Made by a program: the position numbers and the translations under genes. This document shows, one piece after another, positions 1 through 8,191 of a stretch of DNA of 41,011 nt (the stretch's first letter is position 1; every line of letters starts with the position of its first letter). The notes under the pieces are model-generated. The model worked only from the letters and a program-made list of their open reading frames with translations, searched no databases and was not told the DNA's origin. Origin of the DNA: Archaeoglobales archaeon (GTDB lineage Archaea > Halobacteriota > Archaeoglobi > Archaeoglobales > Archaeoglobaceae); contig JAAOZI010000043.1 of NCBI GenBank assembly GCA_011605865.1, forward strand, positions 1-41,011, written 5' to 3'.

Positions 1-2
1 AT

Positions 3-19
3 CGAAAAGTATATATATA
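3..19 (+). promoter_or_regulatory. Histone promoter (BRE + TATA)
   Basis: A BRE-like cgaaaa at 3-8 is followed directly by the alternating tatatatata box at 10-19. Transcription would start near 40-45, leaving a short leader that contains a strong GGAGGTGA ribosome-binding site at 52-59, five bases before the ATG. The architecture is seen in the sequence; activity is inferred. Confidence 0.7.
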
Positions 20-64
20 CCTAATACTAAATTTCATAGCGAAAGGAGAAAGGAGGTGAGTTAA

Positions 65-268
65 ATGGCTGAACTGCCAATGGCCCCAGTCGATAGGTTG
101 ATCAGAAAGGCTGGTGCCGAAAGGGTCAGTGCGGATGCTGTGGAAAAGATGGTTGAGGTAATCGAGGATTACGCTGTTAGGGTTGCAAAGAAAGCGGTTG
201 ACATTGCAAAACACTCCGGAAGAAAGACGGTTACTGCTGAGGACATAAAGCTTGCCGCCACGATGTAA
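65..268 (+). CDS. Archaeal histone (HMf/HTa family)
   Basis: This 67-residue protein is a single histone fold with almost no tails, the usual size for euryarchaeal HMf-type histones. It dimerises and wraps DNA into chains of nucleosome-like particles. Family features visible are the N-terminal [19 protein letters not shown] segment, which forms helix 1 and the first DNA-binding loop, a long central helix (about residues 24-48), and the C-terminal [12 protein letters not shown] loop and helix. The gene has its own strong promoter and an excellent ribosome-binding site, which fits high expression. It stands alone and converges on the phosphoglucose isomerase gene. Confidence 0.97.
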   Translation: MAELPMAPVDRLIRKAGAERVSADAVEKMVEVIEDYAVRVAKKAVDIAKHSGRKTVTAEDIKLAATM

Positions 269-290
269 TTAAAATAAATATAATTTATTC

Positions 291-306
291 AATTTTAAAA
301 TTTTTT
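291..306 (+). terminator. Possible T-rich terminator after the histone gene
   Basis: The short gap after the histone stop is almost pure A/T and ends in a run of six T at 301-306, overlapping the 3' end of the convergent isomerase gene. Archaeal terminators are often simple T tracts. There is no strong hairpin, so this is a weak call. Confidence 0.35.
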
Positions 307-993
307 GAACCTTTTGAGCGTTTCGGGATATTTCTCAGGTTTTGTCAGGAACTCCAGTATTTCAATTTCTTCAATAAGGTAGTACATTTCTTCCTCCATT
401 GATCCATGAGGTTCTAGGAACTTTATCTTCGGGTTTTCGAGGTATCTGGGATTCTTTATCCACTCTCCTTCAATGTAATAATAACAGGCCCCCCTCAAAT
501 TGGTGTAGGGCTCATATATTGAGCAGAAATTTCTTGAAACCCAGTTTGACGTTATTAGAACTTTTTCAGTTGGATTTATTGTAACATGCCCGTAATTTGG
601 CGGAACTATTACTATATCACCTTTTCCAGCCTCAATGACGATGCAGTCACTAATCTTTCCGAATTCCTTTTTTTGGAGAATGAAGAAAGCTTTTCCGTCT
701 ATTACTTGGTATATTTCGGGATACGTCAATCCTGAAGAATTTTCCGGATGGTAGTGTCCGTAAGTTTTTATTTTTTCTCTACCAACGCTTGCCGGAGGTA
801 TTATTGTAAAATCGTATCTTAAACCGTGTTTCAGGATTTTCTCTCTGTCGTTGTGGTTTTCAAATATGTCCCTGAACATGTAGTATGCATCGAAGTCTTT
901 CTGCAACTTCTCGGGATAAGCAAGAACTGGAAGCAAATCGCTTGCTCTTCTTATTTCAGGTCTGAAAAGGAAATCCCCAAACTGGTATTCCAT
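295..993 (-). CDS. pgi: Glucose-6-phosphate isomerase, archaeal cupin type
   Basis: The enzyme interconverts glucose 6-phosphate and fructose 6-phosphate. It belongs to the metal-dependent cupin family of archaeal isomerases, unrelated to the bacterial/eukaryotic enzyme. The cupin metal site is visible: His80 and His82 in GHYHP, Glu93 in YPEIYQ and His136 in PPNYGHVTIN (232-residue numbering). A C-terminal NPRYL segment also resembles the Pyrococcus enzyme, although this protein is longer than the roughly 190 residues usual there. The reading frame stays open back to a TTG at 1035, but a TATA-like box at 1014-1024 lies 26 bases before the ATG at 993, so a leaderless start at 993 is preferred. 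The family is fairly sure; the exact start is less so. Confidence 0.8.
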   Translation of the reverse strand: MEYQFGDFLFRPEIRRASDLLPVLAYPEKLQKDFDAYYMFRDIFENHNDREKILKHGLRYDFTIIPPASVGREKIKTYGHYHPENSSGLTYPEIYQVIDGKAFFILQKKEFGKISDCIVIEAGKGDIVIVPPNYGHVTINPTEKVLITSNWVSRNFCSIYEPYTNLRGACYYYIEGEWIKNPRYLENPKIKFLEPHGSMEEEMYYLIEEIEILEFLTKPEKYPETLKRFKKF

Positions 994-1013
994 ATTGCAA
1001 AAGATATCGGACA

Positions 1014-1024
1014 ATTTAAATAAT
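1014..1024 (-). promoter_or_regulatory. TATA-like box for the isomerase gene
   Basis: The palindromic A/T box atttaaataat is centred about 26 bases before the ATG at 993. This spacing would put the transcription start at the start codon (leaderless mRNA). Confidence 0.45.
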
Positions 1025-1056
1025 TCTTTTGACAAATGCTATCCATGACTCATCAG

Positions 1057-1066
1057 TTTTTTAAAA
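1057..1066 (+). promoter_or_regulatory. TATA-like box for cbf5 and the long ribosomal run
   Basis: The sequence ttttttaaaa lies about 24 bases before the GTG at 1086, and no Shine-Dalgarno sequence precedes that GTG. A leaderless transcript starting at the GTG is likely. This may be the main upstream promoter for the run from cbf5 onward; internal promoters cannot be excluded. Confidence 0.5.
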
Positions 1067-1085
1067 CTTCTTTTCAGCTTTCTGC

Positions 1086-2057
1086 GTGAAGCTTGGCAAC
1101 TACTATGTGATCGAGGAAGTTCAGACTTCAGAGGAATACGGATGCCCCCCGAACAAGAGGAGTGTTGAGGAGCACATAAAAAAGGGTTTTGTATGCATAG
1201 ATAAGCCCAGAGGGCCCAGTAGCCATGAAGTAGTCGTCTGGGTGAGGAATATACTTAATGTTAAAAAGACCGGTCACGCTGGGACACTGGATCCCCGTGT
1301 TACAGGGGTATTGCCAGTTTTTATAGAAACAGCTACTAAGCTAGTTAAATTCCTCCAGGAATCCGGAAAAGAGTACGTTTGTGTAATGCGACTGCACGGG
1401 GATGTTAGGGAGGAGGAAATAAGAAAAGTCTTCAGAATGTTTATCGGGAAGATATACCAGAAACCGCCTCTGAAATCAGCTGTAAAGAAGCAGCTGAGAA
1501 TTAGAGAGATATACAGCATGCAGATACTGGAAATAGAGGGCAGAGATATTCTTTTCAAAGTTTCAACAGAGTCGGGCACCTATATAAGAAAGCTCTGCAA
1601 GGATATGGGCGAAGTTCTTGGCGTGGGAGCTCACATGCAGGAGCTCAGAAGGACTAGGACTGGTGAGTTCGTCGAATCGGAGAGCTATACCCTGCAGGAT
1701 CTTCTCGATGCATACATTTTCTGGAAGGAAGAAGGAGAGGAGCGTTACATAAGGGAGATAATAAAACCGATGGAGGCGGCTGTTTCAAGTATCCCGAAAA
1801 TTGTAATAAAGGACACGGCAGTTGATGCCATTTGCCATGGTGCGAACCTTTCGATAAAGGGTGTTGCAATGGTCGAGAAAAACGTAAAGAAGGACTCAAC
1901 TGTAGCGATATTTACTGCGAAAGGCGAACTTGTTGCTCTTGGGAAGGCATTGTTCAGCGCAGAGGAAATGCTCGAGCTTAAGAAAGGGATTGTGGTTGAT
2001 GTTGAGAGGGTTCTGATGGAGAGGGGAGTTTATCCGAGTGTATGGAAATCAAAGTAG
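1086..2057 (+). CDS. cbf5: tRNA/rRNA pseudouridine synthase Cbf5 (TruB family)
   Basis: Cbf5 is the catalytic subunit of archaeal H/ACA ribonucleoproteins, working with Nop10, Gar1 and L7Ae to convert uridine to pseudouridine at guide-selected rRNA sites; it can also make Psi55 in tRNA. The 323-residue protein carries the catalytic motif GHAGTLDPRVTGVLPV with Asp69 as nucleophile. A GTYIRKLCKDMGE motif follows, and a C-terminal PUA domain spans about residues 240-318. It starts with GTG, without a ribosome-binding site but with a TATA box 24 bases upstream. Its last 16 bases overlap the next gene. In many archaea cbf5 sits after cmk and before rps13; here it heads the S10 cluster instead. Confidence 0.96.
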   Translation: MKLGNYYVIEEVQTSEEYGCPPNKRSVEEHIKKGFVCIDKPRGPSSHEVVVWVRNILNVKKTGHAGTLDPRVTGVLPVFIETATKLVKFLQESGKEYVCVMRLHGDVREEEIRKVFRMFIGKIYQKPPLKSAVKKQLRIREIYSMQILEIEGRDILFKVSTESGTYIRKLCKDMGEVLGVGAHMQELRRTRTGEFVESESYTLQDLLDAYIFWKEEGEERYIREIIKPMEAAVSSIPKIVIKDTAVDAICHGANLSIKGVAMVEKNVKKDSTVAIFTAKGELVALGKALFSAEEMLELKKGIVVDVERVLMERGVYPSVWKSK

Positions 2058-2812
2058 CGATCCCTTCCTCCTCACTCATTAACGAGACAGACGAAAAGAT
2101 AAAGATATACAAGATAGGACAAATTGCGAGGGCATTGGCAATTTTCAGGATTAGAGAAGTCATAATTTACAGGGATCCGATTCTGGATGAAACCAAGCTA
2201 ATAAGGAAGGTTCTTGAGTATCTCGAAACTCCGCAGTATTTGAGGAAATATCTTTTTCCAATTGATGAGGATCTGAGGTTTATAGGCGTCATTCCCCCTC
2301 TTGCAATACCTTCCCATAAGACGAAACATTTAAAAGTCGGTGAAATGAGGGAAGGGGTCGTAAAGAGGGTGGCGCCTGACGGCACGCGATGGGTGGACAT
2401 AGGCTTGGAGGCCCTTGCACCCCTTAAAACTGACAAAAAGAGGGGTGCACGCGTGACCGTCAGGATCGTTTCGAAGACCCCGTTGCTCGTCGAGGAAGCC
2501 GAACCTGAAGAATACTGGGGGTACAGGGTGAGGGAAGCGGAGCTGAAGGATTTACTTAGGGAGAAGGATGTGGTGATAACGTCGCGAAAAGGAAAAGTTC
2601 CGAGAGTGGAGGAGATAAGGGGGGTAACGCTGGTGTTTGGAAATCCGAAAGAAGGTGTGTTTGAGATAATGAAAAGGATGGGTATAAATATGGAAGTAGA
2701 AGCCTGGAACACGATCCCTAATCAGGGTGTTAGAACGGTTCGTTTGGAGGAGGCGATACTAGCTACCCTGGCGATTTTGAATTTCATTTCCTACTGGGGT
2801 GGTCCTAAATGA
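2042..2812 (+). CDS. SPOUT-superfamily RNA methyltransferase (DUF171/COG2106-like)
   Basis: This 256-residue protein resembles the archaeal family encoded next to rpl3, a SPOUT fold with an inserted small beta-barrel RNA-binding domain. Seen in the sequence: an N-terminal half with QIARALAIFRI and EVIIY (first Rossmann-like strand and helix), an inserted barrel around residues 97-145 beginning GEMREGVVKRVAPDGTRWVDIG, and a C-terminal half ending with PNQGVRTVRLEEAILATLAILN, a typical SPOUT cofactor-knot segment. It probably methylates rRNA with S-adenosylmethionine. The exact site is unknown to me; rRNA uridine N3 methylation has been proposed for related proteins. It overlaps both cbf5 and rpl3. 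Confidence 0.8.
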   Translation: MEIKVAIPSSSLINETDEKIKIYKIGQIARALAIFRIREVIIYRDPILDETKLIRKVLEYLETPQYLRKYLFPIDEDLRFIGVIPPLAIPSHKTKHLKVGEMREGVVKRVAPDGTRWVDIGLEALAPLKTDKKRGARVTVRIVSKTPLLVEEAEPEEYWGYRVREAELKDLLREKDVVITSRKGKVPRVEEIRGVTLVFGNPKEGVFEIMKRMGINMEVEAWNTIPNQGVRTVRLEEAILATLAILNFISYWGGPK

Positions 2813-3798
2813 AGACCCATAGGCCAAAGAGAGGTTCTCTAGCCTTTTCTCCCAGAAAGAGAGCTGAAAGGATAGTTCCGAGGATCAGAAGTTGGCCGGA
2901 GTGCAATGAAGTTAGACTGCAGGGATTTGCAGGATACAAAGCCGGGATGACACATGTTGTGATGATAGACGACAGAAAGAACTCGAAGACTTACGGGGAA
3001 GAAATAGTTGTCCCAGCGACTGTTATAGAAACTCCTCCGATGAAAATTGCTGGAATAAGGGTTTATGAGGAAACAGATTACGGTTTGAGGATAATAGAGG
3101 AGGTTTGGAGTAGCGGTCTGGATCCGTATTTGGACAGAAGGCTGAAGATTCCGAAGAAGAACAGCTTGAATTTGGAGGCGTTAAAAACCCTGGAAGGAGA
3201 CGAGGTAAGAGTAATAACGTACACACAGCCCTATCTGCTCACAGGAGTTCCTAAAAAAGTCCCAGATGTTATGGAACAAAAAGTAGGCGGAGATTTTCGG
3301 AGTGCCCTTGAATACGCGATATCAAAACTTGGGAAGGAAGTCAGAATTTCCGAGGTATTCAAGGAAGGAGCAATAGTTGACGTTAGCGCGATAACGAAGG
3401 GAAAAGGCTTCCAAGGTGTTGTGAAGAGGTGGGGAGTAATAACTCTCGACGCAAAGCATGCGAGAAGCAGCAAGCACAGAAGAGTCGGTACTCTTGGTCC
3501 TTGGACACCACACAGAGTTAGATGGACTGTTCCGATGTATGGTCAGATGGGATTTCATCAAAGGCTTGAGTTCAACAAAAGAATTCTGAAAATAGGGACC
3601 AATGGTGAGGAAATAACGCCTAAAGGGGGCTTCCCCCATTATGGAGTTGTTAGGAGTGACTATGTTTTAATCGCAGGAAGCGTTCCCGGGCCTGTAAAGA
3701 GACTTGTTAGAATTAGGGATGCTATAAGACCGCCAAAGGCAGAGTTCACGGGTGTTAATCTGGTTTATGTCAGCACAAGCTCGAAGCAGGGGAAGTGA
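2809..3798 (+). CDS. rpl3: 50S ribosomal protein uL3
   Basis: uL3 is an early-assembly protein of the large subunit whose long loop reaches towards the peptidyl transferase centre. At 329 residues it has archaeal/eukaryotic rather than bacterial length. The conserved core is clear: AGYKAGMTHV near residue 45, GKGFQGVVKRWG in the second half, then the basic segment with KHARSSKHRRVG and GPWTPHRVRWTVPMYGQMG. The ATG overlaps the stop codon of the methyltransferase gene (ATGA), which indicates coupled translation. It is the first gene of the S10-type order. Confidence 0.98.
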   Translation: MKTHRPKRGSLAFSPRKRAERIVPRIRSWPECNEVRLQGFAGYKAGMTHVVMIDDRKNSKTYGEEIVVPATVIETPPMKIAGIRVYEETDYGLRIIEEVWSSGLDPYLDRRLKIPKKNSLNLEALKTLEGDEVRVITYTQPYLLTGVPKKVPDVMEQKVGGDFRSALEYAISKLGKEVRISEVFKEGAIVDVSAITKGKGFQGVVKRWGVITLDAKHARSSKHRRVGTLGPWTPHRVRWTVPMYGQMGFHQRLEFNKRILKIGTNGEEITPKGGFPHYGVVRSDYVLIAGSVPGPVKRLVRIRDAIRPPKAEFTGVNLVYVSTSSKQGK

Positions 3799-3799
3799 T

Positions 3800-4561
3800 A
3801 TGAAGGCGAAAGTTTTGGACTTGAAGGGTGAAGTGGTGGAGGTAATCGAACTACCAAGCGTTTTTGAGGAAGAATACAGGCCAGACATAATAAGAAAGGC
3901 AGTTCATGCAATCCAGTCTCATAGAAGACAACCGTATGGACCAAATCCGCTTAGCGGGGTTAACTACGCTTGGGAAAACTGGGGACCTGGCTATGGGTAT
4001 GCGAGGGTTCCGAGATGGAAACTTGGTTTGAGGGCTGTTGTAGTTCCGCAGGCAGTTGGTGGCAGAGAGGCACATCCCCCAAAGGTTCAGAAGAAGTGGG
4101 GAGAAAAAATAAACAGGAAGGAAATGAGGAAGGCTTTGAGATCCGCAATAGCGGCAACGGCAAATGCTGAGGTTGTTAAAAGCAGAAACCACATTTTTGA
4201 CGGAGATTTGCCAAAAGTTGTTGTGGATGAGATTGAGGCTGTAAGCAAAACGAAAGATGCAGTGTCAGTTTTGAAGGCAATAGGGGTTTATGGCGATATA
4301 GAAAGGGCAAAGGAGAGAAAAAGACAGAGAGCGGGAATTGGAAAAATGAGGGGAAGGAGATACGTTTCAAAGAAAAGTGTTTTGATAGTTGTTAACGAAG
4401 ACAGGGGAATAATAAAAGCTGCAAAAAGTCTTCCGGGTGTCGATGTTGTGACGGTGAGAAACTTGAACGTTGAATTGCTTGCTCCGGGTGGCCATCCTGG
4501 AAGACTTGTTGTTTGGAGCAAATCAGCTTTGAAGGCGCTTGAGGGATGGTTATGCTCATAA
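3800..4561 (+). CDS. rpl4: 50S ribosomal protein uL4
   Basis: uL4 lines the nascent-peptide exit tunnel with an extended loop. The 253-residue protein shows the archaeal N-terminus MKAKVLDLKGEVVEVIELPS, the basic loop with HRRQPYGPNPLSG and the RVPRWKLGLRAV region, and the C-terminal LNVELLAPGGHPGRLVVW. The frame is open upstream to 3752, but the ATG at 3800 follows a GGGGAAGTGA ribosome-binding site just after the rpl3 stop and matches the family start, so 3800 is preferred. Confidence 0.97.
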   Translation: MKAKVLDLKGEVVEVIELPSVFEEEYRPDIIRKAVHAIQSHRRQPYGPNPLSGVNYAWENWGPGYGYARVPRWKLGLRAVVVPQAVGGREAHPPKVQKKWGEKINRKEMRKALRSAIAATANAEVVKSRNHIFDGDLPKVVVDEIEAVSKTKDAVSVLKAIGVYGDIERAKERKRQRAGIGKMRGRRYVSKKSVLIVVNEDRGIIKAAKSLPGVDVVTVRNLNVELLAPGGHPGRLVVWSKSALKALEGWLCS

Positions 4562-4797
4562 AATATTTCCTCGTAACCGAAAAGGCCATGCTTGAGCTTG
4601 AGAAGAACGTTGTTACCGCGGTTGTAAATATTAAGGCCAAGAAGGAGGACATAAAAAAGGAGTTTGAAAAGCTCTTTAACGTTGAAGTAGAAAAGATAAA
4701 CGTTTTGGTGAGTCCGAAAGGCGAGAAAAAGGCTTACATCAAGCTTAAGCCTAATTACTCTGCGGAAGAGCTTTTGTCAAAACTGGGAATATTCTGA
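4552..4797 (+). CDS. rpl23: 50S ribosomal protein uL23
   Basis: uL23 sits at the tunnel exit, where signal recognition particle and translocon dock. The short 81-residue archaeal form begins MLIKYFLVTEKAM and contains VEKINVLVSPKGEKKAYIKLKP. Another in-frame ATG lies at 4546, but the GAGGGA motif at 4541-4546 gives a workable ribosome-binding spacing only for 4552. It overlaps the end of rpl4 by ten bases. Confidence 0.95.
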   Translation: MLIKYFLVTEKAMLELEKNVVTAVVNIKAKKEDIKKEFEKLFNVEVEKINVLVSPKGEKKAYIKLKPNYSAEELLSKLGIF

Positions 4798-4806
4798 GGT
4801 GGTGTT

Positions 4807-5520
4807 ATGGGTAAAAGAATCATCTCTCAAAATAGAGGAAGAGGAAGTCCAACTTACACGGCACCCTCGCATAAATACAAGGCTGATATAAAGCATTTGC
4901 CCTTCCGGGATCAGACAATTGCTGCTAGGATTGTGGACATAGTTCACGATCCCGTGAGAAACGGTCCAATAGCCTTGGTTAAGCTCCCGGATGGAAGGGA
5001 GGAATACGTACTTGCTGTTGAGGGTCTTGGCACTGGAGACTGGATTTATGCCGGCGAAAATGTTGAGATATCCCCTGGTAACACAACTTATCTGAAGAAT
5101 ATTCCAGAGGGAACGCCTGTCTGTAACATCGAAAAAGTCCCCGGAGATGGCGGAAAATTTGTCCGCGCTAGTGGGACCTTTGCTCTAGTGGTTTCAAGGG
5201 AGGAGGACAAAGTGATAGTTCAGATGCCGTCCGGTGAGCTAAAATCATTCCATCCTCTGTGCAGGGCTACGATTGGCATAGTTGCCGGAGGAGGGAGAAT
5301 AGACAAACCCTTTGTTAAGGCTGGAAAGAAGTATCACAAGATGAAGAGCAAGGCCGCTAAATGGCCCAGAGTAAGAGGGGTTGCAATGTGTGCAGTCTAT
5401 CATCCATTTGGCGGTGGGAAACACCAGCATGTTGGAAGACCCAAGACTGTAAGCAGAAACGCTCCTCCGGGAAGGAAAGTTGGAAGCATAGCTGCGAGAA
5501 GGACGGGTGTGAGGAGGTGA
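4807..5520 (+). CDS. rpl2: 50S ribosomal protein uL2
   Basis: uL2 is a core large-subunit protein needed for subunit joining and peptidyl transferase activity. The 237-residue protein has the N-terminal [17 protein letters not shown], a central OB/SH3-like body, and the conserved C-terminal segment with [17 protein letters not shown], which holds the His long associated with peptidyl transfer. A GAGGTGGTG ribosome-binding site precedes the ATG. Confidence 0.98.
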   Translation: MGKRIISQNRGRGSPTYTAPSHKYKADIKHLPFRDQTIAARIVDIVHDPVRNGPIALVKLPDGREEYVLAVEGLGTGDWIYAGENVEISPGNTTYLKNIPEGTPVCNIEKVPGDGGKFVRASGTFALVVSREEDKVIVQMPSGELKSFHPLCRATIGIVAGGGRIDKPFVKAGKKYHKMKSKAAKWPRVRGVAMCAVYHPFGGGKHQHVGRPKTVSRNAPPGRKVGSIAARRTGVRR

Positions 5521-5524
5521 TTTT

Positions 5525-5926
5525 ATGGCTTTAAAGAGCAAGGTTGTCAGACCAAGAGAATTTCTCTTCCGTGGCTACACTTTTGAGGAAATTCAGAAGA
5601 TGTCCCTTGAGGATTTCGTTAAGTTGCTTCCGGCAAGGGAGAGAAGGAAGCTGAAGAGGGGTCTGACAGAGAAGGAGAAGATTCTGCTGGAAAAACTGAA
5701 GAAAAAGGGAACCGTTAGAACACATGTTAGAGATATGGTCATACTTCCGGAGATGGTGGGCAAGACGATATTCGTGCACAATGGCAAGGAATTCGTCAAA
5801 GTTGAAATAAGGCCAGAAATGCTGGGCCATCGTCTTGGCGAATTCGCAATGACGACGAGGTTCGAGAAACACAGCGGTCCTGGAGTTGGGGCTACCAGAA
5901 GCAGCAAGTTTGTACCCCTCAAGTGA
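5525..5926 (+). CDS. rps19: 30S ribosomal protein uS19
   Basis: uS19 is a head protein of the small subunit close to uS13 and the A-site tRNA. It is 133 residues, the archaeal length with an N-terminal extension. Family motifs are [34 protein letters not shown] and the ending [28 protein letters not shown] motif overlaps the rpl2 stop codon, and its coding sequence ends directly at the rpl22 start region. Confidence 0.98.
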   Translation: MALKSKVVRPREFLFRGYTFEEIQKMSLEDFVKLLPARERRKLKRGLTEKEKILLEKLKKKGTVRTHVRDMVILPEMVGKTIFVHNGKEFVKVEIRPEMLGHRLGEFAMTTRFEKHSGPGVGATRSSKFVPLK

Positions 5927-5931
5927 CCTCT

Positions 5932-6399
5932 ATGGCGAGAATCGCTTACTCCTACGAACCAAAAGATGAGACAAAAGTCGCTAAGGCTATGGGTTACGAA
6001 ATTCCAATGAGTTTCAAGCATGCAGTGGAGATTTGCAGGGAGCTTAAGGGAAAAAGAATTCCCCAGGCAATGAAATTTTTGGAAGAAGTGATAGAAATGC
6101 GAACTCCCGTGCCGATGAGGAAGTACAAAAAGAAAGTTGCCCACAAGAATATCCCGGGCTGGTATGCCGGAAGGTATCCGCAGAAAGCTGCTAAGGAAAT
6201 TTTGAAGGTTTTAAAGAATTTGAAGGCAAATGCCGAGTACAAGGGTCTGAATGCTGATGAGCTAGTGATAGTTCATGCTCAAGCAAAAAGGGGCAGATGC
6301 ATCGTGAGATACGTTCCAAGAGCATTTGGTAGAGCCGTGCCAAAGAGAAAACAGTTGACGACCGTTGAATTTGTTGCGGAAGTTTCGGAGGTGAAGTGA
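5932..6399 (+). CDS. rpl22: 50S ribosomal protein uL22
   Basis: uL22 lines the exit tunnel opposite uL4. The 155-residue archaeal form starts MARIAYSYEP and contains the long beta-hairpin region GRCIVRYVPRAFGRAVP. A GTG at 5923 is also in frame and overlaps the rps19 stop. The ATG at 5932 matches the usual archaeal N-terminus, so it is preferred. Confidence 0.96.
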   Translation: MARIAYSYEPKDETKVAKAMGYEIPMSFKHAVEICRELKGKRIPQAMKFLEEVIEMRTPVPMRKYKKKVAHKNIPGWYAGRYPQKAAKEILKVLKNLKANAEYKGLNADELVIVHAQAKRGRCIVRYVPRAFGRAVPKRKQLTTVEFVAEVSEVK

Positions 6400-7064
6400 T
6401 GGCGGTGGAAAGAAAATTCGTTCAGGACAGAGTAAGAAGAATGCTCGTCAAGGAGTGGATAAGGGAAGAAGTAAAAAATGCCGGTTTTGGAGGAGTTGAC
6501 ATAGTAAGAATGCCGCTTGGAACCCAAGTAACTCTTTTCGTGGAAAGACCAGGACTGGTTATAGGGAAAGGCGGAAGGAGAATAAAGATGCTGACAGAAA
6601 AGCTCAAGGAGTTTGGACTCGACAATCCTCAGATAAGCGTTGATGAAGTTGAAAAGCCCGAATTCAATGCCCAGCTAATGGCCTCTCTTCTGGCTAGGGC
6701 GCTTGAGAGGGGATGGTATTTCAGGAGGGCCGGATACAGATTCCTTTACAGGATCATGGAAGCTGGGGCTAAAGGCTGTGAAATTGTTATAAGCGGAAAG
6801 CTGGTAAGCGAAAGGGCGAGGACCGAAAAGTTTGTTGCTGGAACAATTATACACACGGGCGATGCCGCTTATACCGCTGTTAGGAAGGGCTTTGATATTG
6901 CGGTAAAGAAACTCGGCGTTTTTGGCGTAACTGTTCGAATAATCCCTCCGGATGTGGTATTGCCGGATGAATTCGAAGTAAAGGAAGGGGGTGTTTCGAG
7001 TGAAAATGAGGGAAATAAGGGAGTTGAGCAGGGAGGATCTCAAGAAAAAGCTCAGGGAGCTTGA
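6399..7064 (+). CDS. rps3: 30S ribosomal protein uS3
   Basis: uS3 is part of the mRNA entry site. The 221-residue protein has a KH domain with the GxxG loop in GLVIGKGGRRIKML (around residues 50-63) and a second domain with RFLYRIMEAGAKGCEIVISGKL. It ends in a low-complexity tail rich in Gly, Glu and Asn. The ATG at 6399 follows GGAGGTGA (6387-6394) by four bases and overlaps the rpl22 stop. The tail region also carries the ribosome-binding site and start of rpl29, a 65-base overlap. Confidence 0.97.
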   Translation: MAVERKFVQDRVRRMLVKEWIREEVKNAGFGGVDIVRMPLGTQVTLFVERPGLVIGKGGRRIKMLTEKLKEFGLDNPQISVDEVEKPEFNAQLMASLLARALERGWYFRRAGYRFLYRIMEAGAKGCEIVISGKLVSERARTEKFVAGTIIHTGDAAYTAVRKGFDIAVKKLGVFGVTVRIIPPDVVLPDEFEVKEGGVSSENEGNKGVEQGGSQEKAQGA

Positions 7065-7188
7065 AATTGAACTTATAAAGCTAAGAACCAAAGTCAAGAG
7101 CGGAGGAGCCATCAAGAATCCCGGAGCGATAAGGCAGATAAGGAAGGATATAGCGAGGATAAAGATGGTTTTATGCGAAAGAAAATAG
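7000..7188 (+). CDS. rpl29: 50S ribosomal protein uL29
   Basis: uL29 is a small helical protein near the tunnel exit. The 62-residue product begins with a GTG-coded MKMREIRELSREDL and contains the two helices with LRELEIELIKLRTKVKSGG and IRQIRKDIARIKMVL. GTG at 7000 is preferred because GGGGGTG at 6987-6993 gives six-base spacing; 6991 and 7006 are alternatives. It lies inside the 3' end of rps3 and overlaps rnp1. The eIF1 gene often found after rpl29 in other archaea is absent here. Confidence 0.94.
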   Translation: MKMREIRELSREDLKKKLRELEIELIKLRTKVKSGGAIKNPGAIRQIRKDIARIKMVLCERK

Positions 7189-7475
7189 CTGAGCTGATTG
7201 CAAGGGACTGGATAGGAATGAAAGTTGAGGTTGTTGAAAGCCCTAACCAGTGCGAAATCGGGCTCAAGGGAGAGATCGTTGATGAAACTGAAAAAACTTT
7301 CAGGATTATTACTGAAAAAGGTTTAAAAGTCGTAGCGAAGAAAGGAAGAAGCTTCAGGATCGAATACGAGGGGAAGAAGATGAGGATAAGTGGTGACCTG
7401 CTGGCCTTCAGGCCAGAGGAGAGGATAATGAAGGGTTTGATGTTGATAAAAAGAGCGAAGGGGGTAGTTAAATGA
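7173..7475 (+). CDS. rnp1: RNase P protein component 1 (Rpp29/Pop4)
   Basis: This is one of the protein subunits of archaeal RNase P, which removes the 5' leader from pre-tRNA. The 100-residue protein shows the Sm-like barrel of Rpp29: RDWIGMKVEVVESPNQCEIGLKGEIVDETEKTF followed in order by GLKVVAKKGRSFRIE and KMRISGDLLAFRPEERI (separate stretches of the barrel). Its position between rpl29 and rps17 is the standard archaeal one. It overlaps both neighbours, and the start lies within the last 16 bases of rpl29. Confidence 0.94.
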   Translation: MRKKIAELIARDWIGMKVEVVESPNQCEIGLKGEIVDETEKTFRIITEKGLKVVAKKGRSFRIEYEGKKMRISGDLLAFRPEERIMKGLMLIKRAKGVVK

Positions 7476-7807
7476 GGAACATAGGTATTGAGGTAAAGCC
7501 ACCTGCGGGAGTTTGTAACGATGAGGATTGCCCGTTTCATGGGAAGCTGTCAATAAGGGGACAAGTACTTACTGGAAAAGTTGTGAAAGTCTACGGAAAG
7601 ACTGCCGTGATCGAAAGGGAGCTGATAAAATATGTCAGTAAATATGAAAGATACATGCGTAAAAGGTCTAAGATTCACGCTCACAACCCGGACTGTATAA
7701 GGGCTAGGCCTGGGGATATAGTTAGAATTGGAGAATGTAGGCCCATAAGCAAGACAAAAAGTTTCGTAATTTTGGAGGTGGTGTCTAGTGCAGGCGATAA
7801 AAGCTAA
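7472..7807 (+). CDS. rps17: 30S ribosomal protein uS17
   Basis: uS17 is a primary 16S rRNA-binding protein with an OB fold. The 111-residue archaeal form has an N-terminal extension with [17 protein letters not shown] and then the core [16 protein letters not shown] and [15 protein letters not shown]. The ATG overlaps the rnp1 stop (ATGA). Its 3' end overlaps rpl14 by 20 bases. Confidence 0.97.
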   Translation: MRNIGIEVKPPAGVCNDEDCPFHGKLSIRGQVLTGKVVKVYGKTAVIERELIKYVSKYERYMRKRSKIHAHNPDCIRARPGDIVRIGECRPISKTKSFVILEVVSSAGDKS

Positions 7808-8186
7808 AATTCCGAGAGCTCTGCCAACAGGAGCCATGCTTGTCTGTGCAGACAACAGCGGGGCAAGGGAAGTGCAGATAATTTCAGTTATAAATTACAA
7901 GGGTGTGAGAAGGAGGTATCCGGCTGCAGGGGTGGGCGATATGGTGGTGGTCAGCGTGAAAAAGGGTTTGCCTGAGATCCGAAAACAGATTCACTACGCC
8001 GTAATAATAAGGCAGAGAAAAGAATACAGAAGACCCAACGGTGAAAGGATAAAGTTCGAAGACAACGCTGCAGTTTTGGTTAACGAAAAAGGCGAACCCA
8101 AGGGTACAGAAATTCGTGGACCAGTTGCGAGAGAGGCTGCAGAAAGATTTCCGAAAATTGCAACAATAGCCTCGATTTTGGTGTGA
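7788..8186 (+). CDS. rpl14: 50S ribosomal protein uL14
   Basis: uL14 forms an intersubunit bridge and is a site for translation factor contacts. The 132-residue protein shows [20 protein letters not shown] and [16 protein letters not shown]. The start is GTG at 7788, seven bases after GGAGGTGG (7774-7781) and within the end of rps17. Confidence 0.97.
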   Translation: MQAIKAKIPRALPTGAMLVCADNSGAREVQIISVINYKGVRRRYPAAGVGDMVVVSVKKGLPEIRKQIHYAVIIRQRKEYRRPNGERIKFEDNAAVLVNEKGEPKGTEIRGPVAREAAERFPKIATIASILV

Positions 8187-8191
8187 TCCCT

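Noticed and set aside
2167-2712. Minus-strand open frame of 181 codons inside the SPOUT gene
   Set aside because: Ser/Thr/Phe-rich translation typical of the reverse strand of a GA-rich gene.
5593-6144. Minus-strand open frame of 183 codons across rps19/rpl22
   Set aside because: Low-complexity translation opposite two conserved ribosomal genes; no domain and no promoter.
7189-7475. Expected eIF1/SUI1 gene between rpl29 and rnp1
   Set aside because: rnp1 starts inside the end of rpl29, so there is no room; the gene must lie elsewhere, as in some other archaea.
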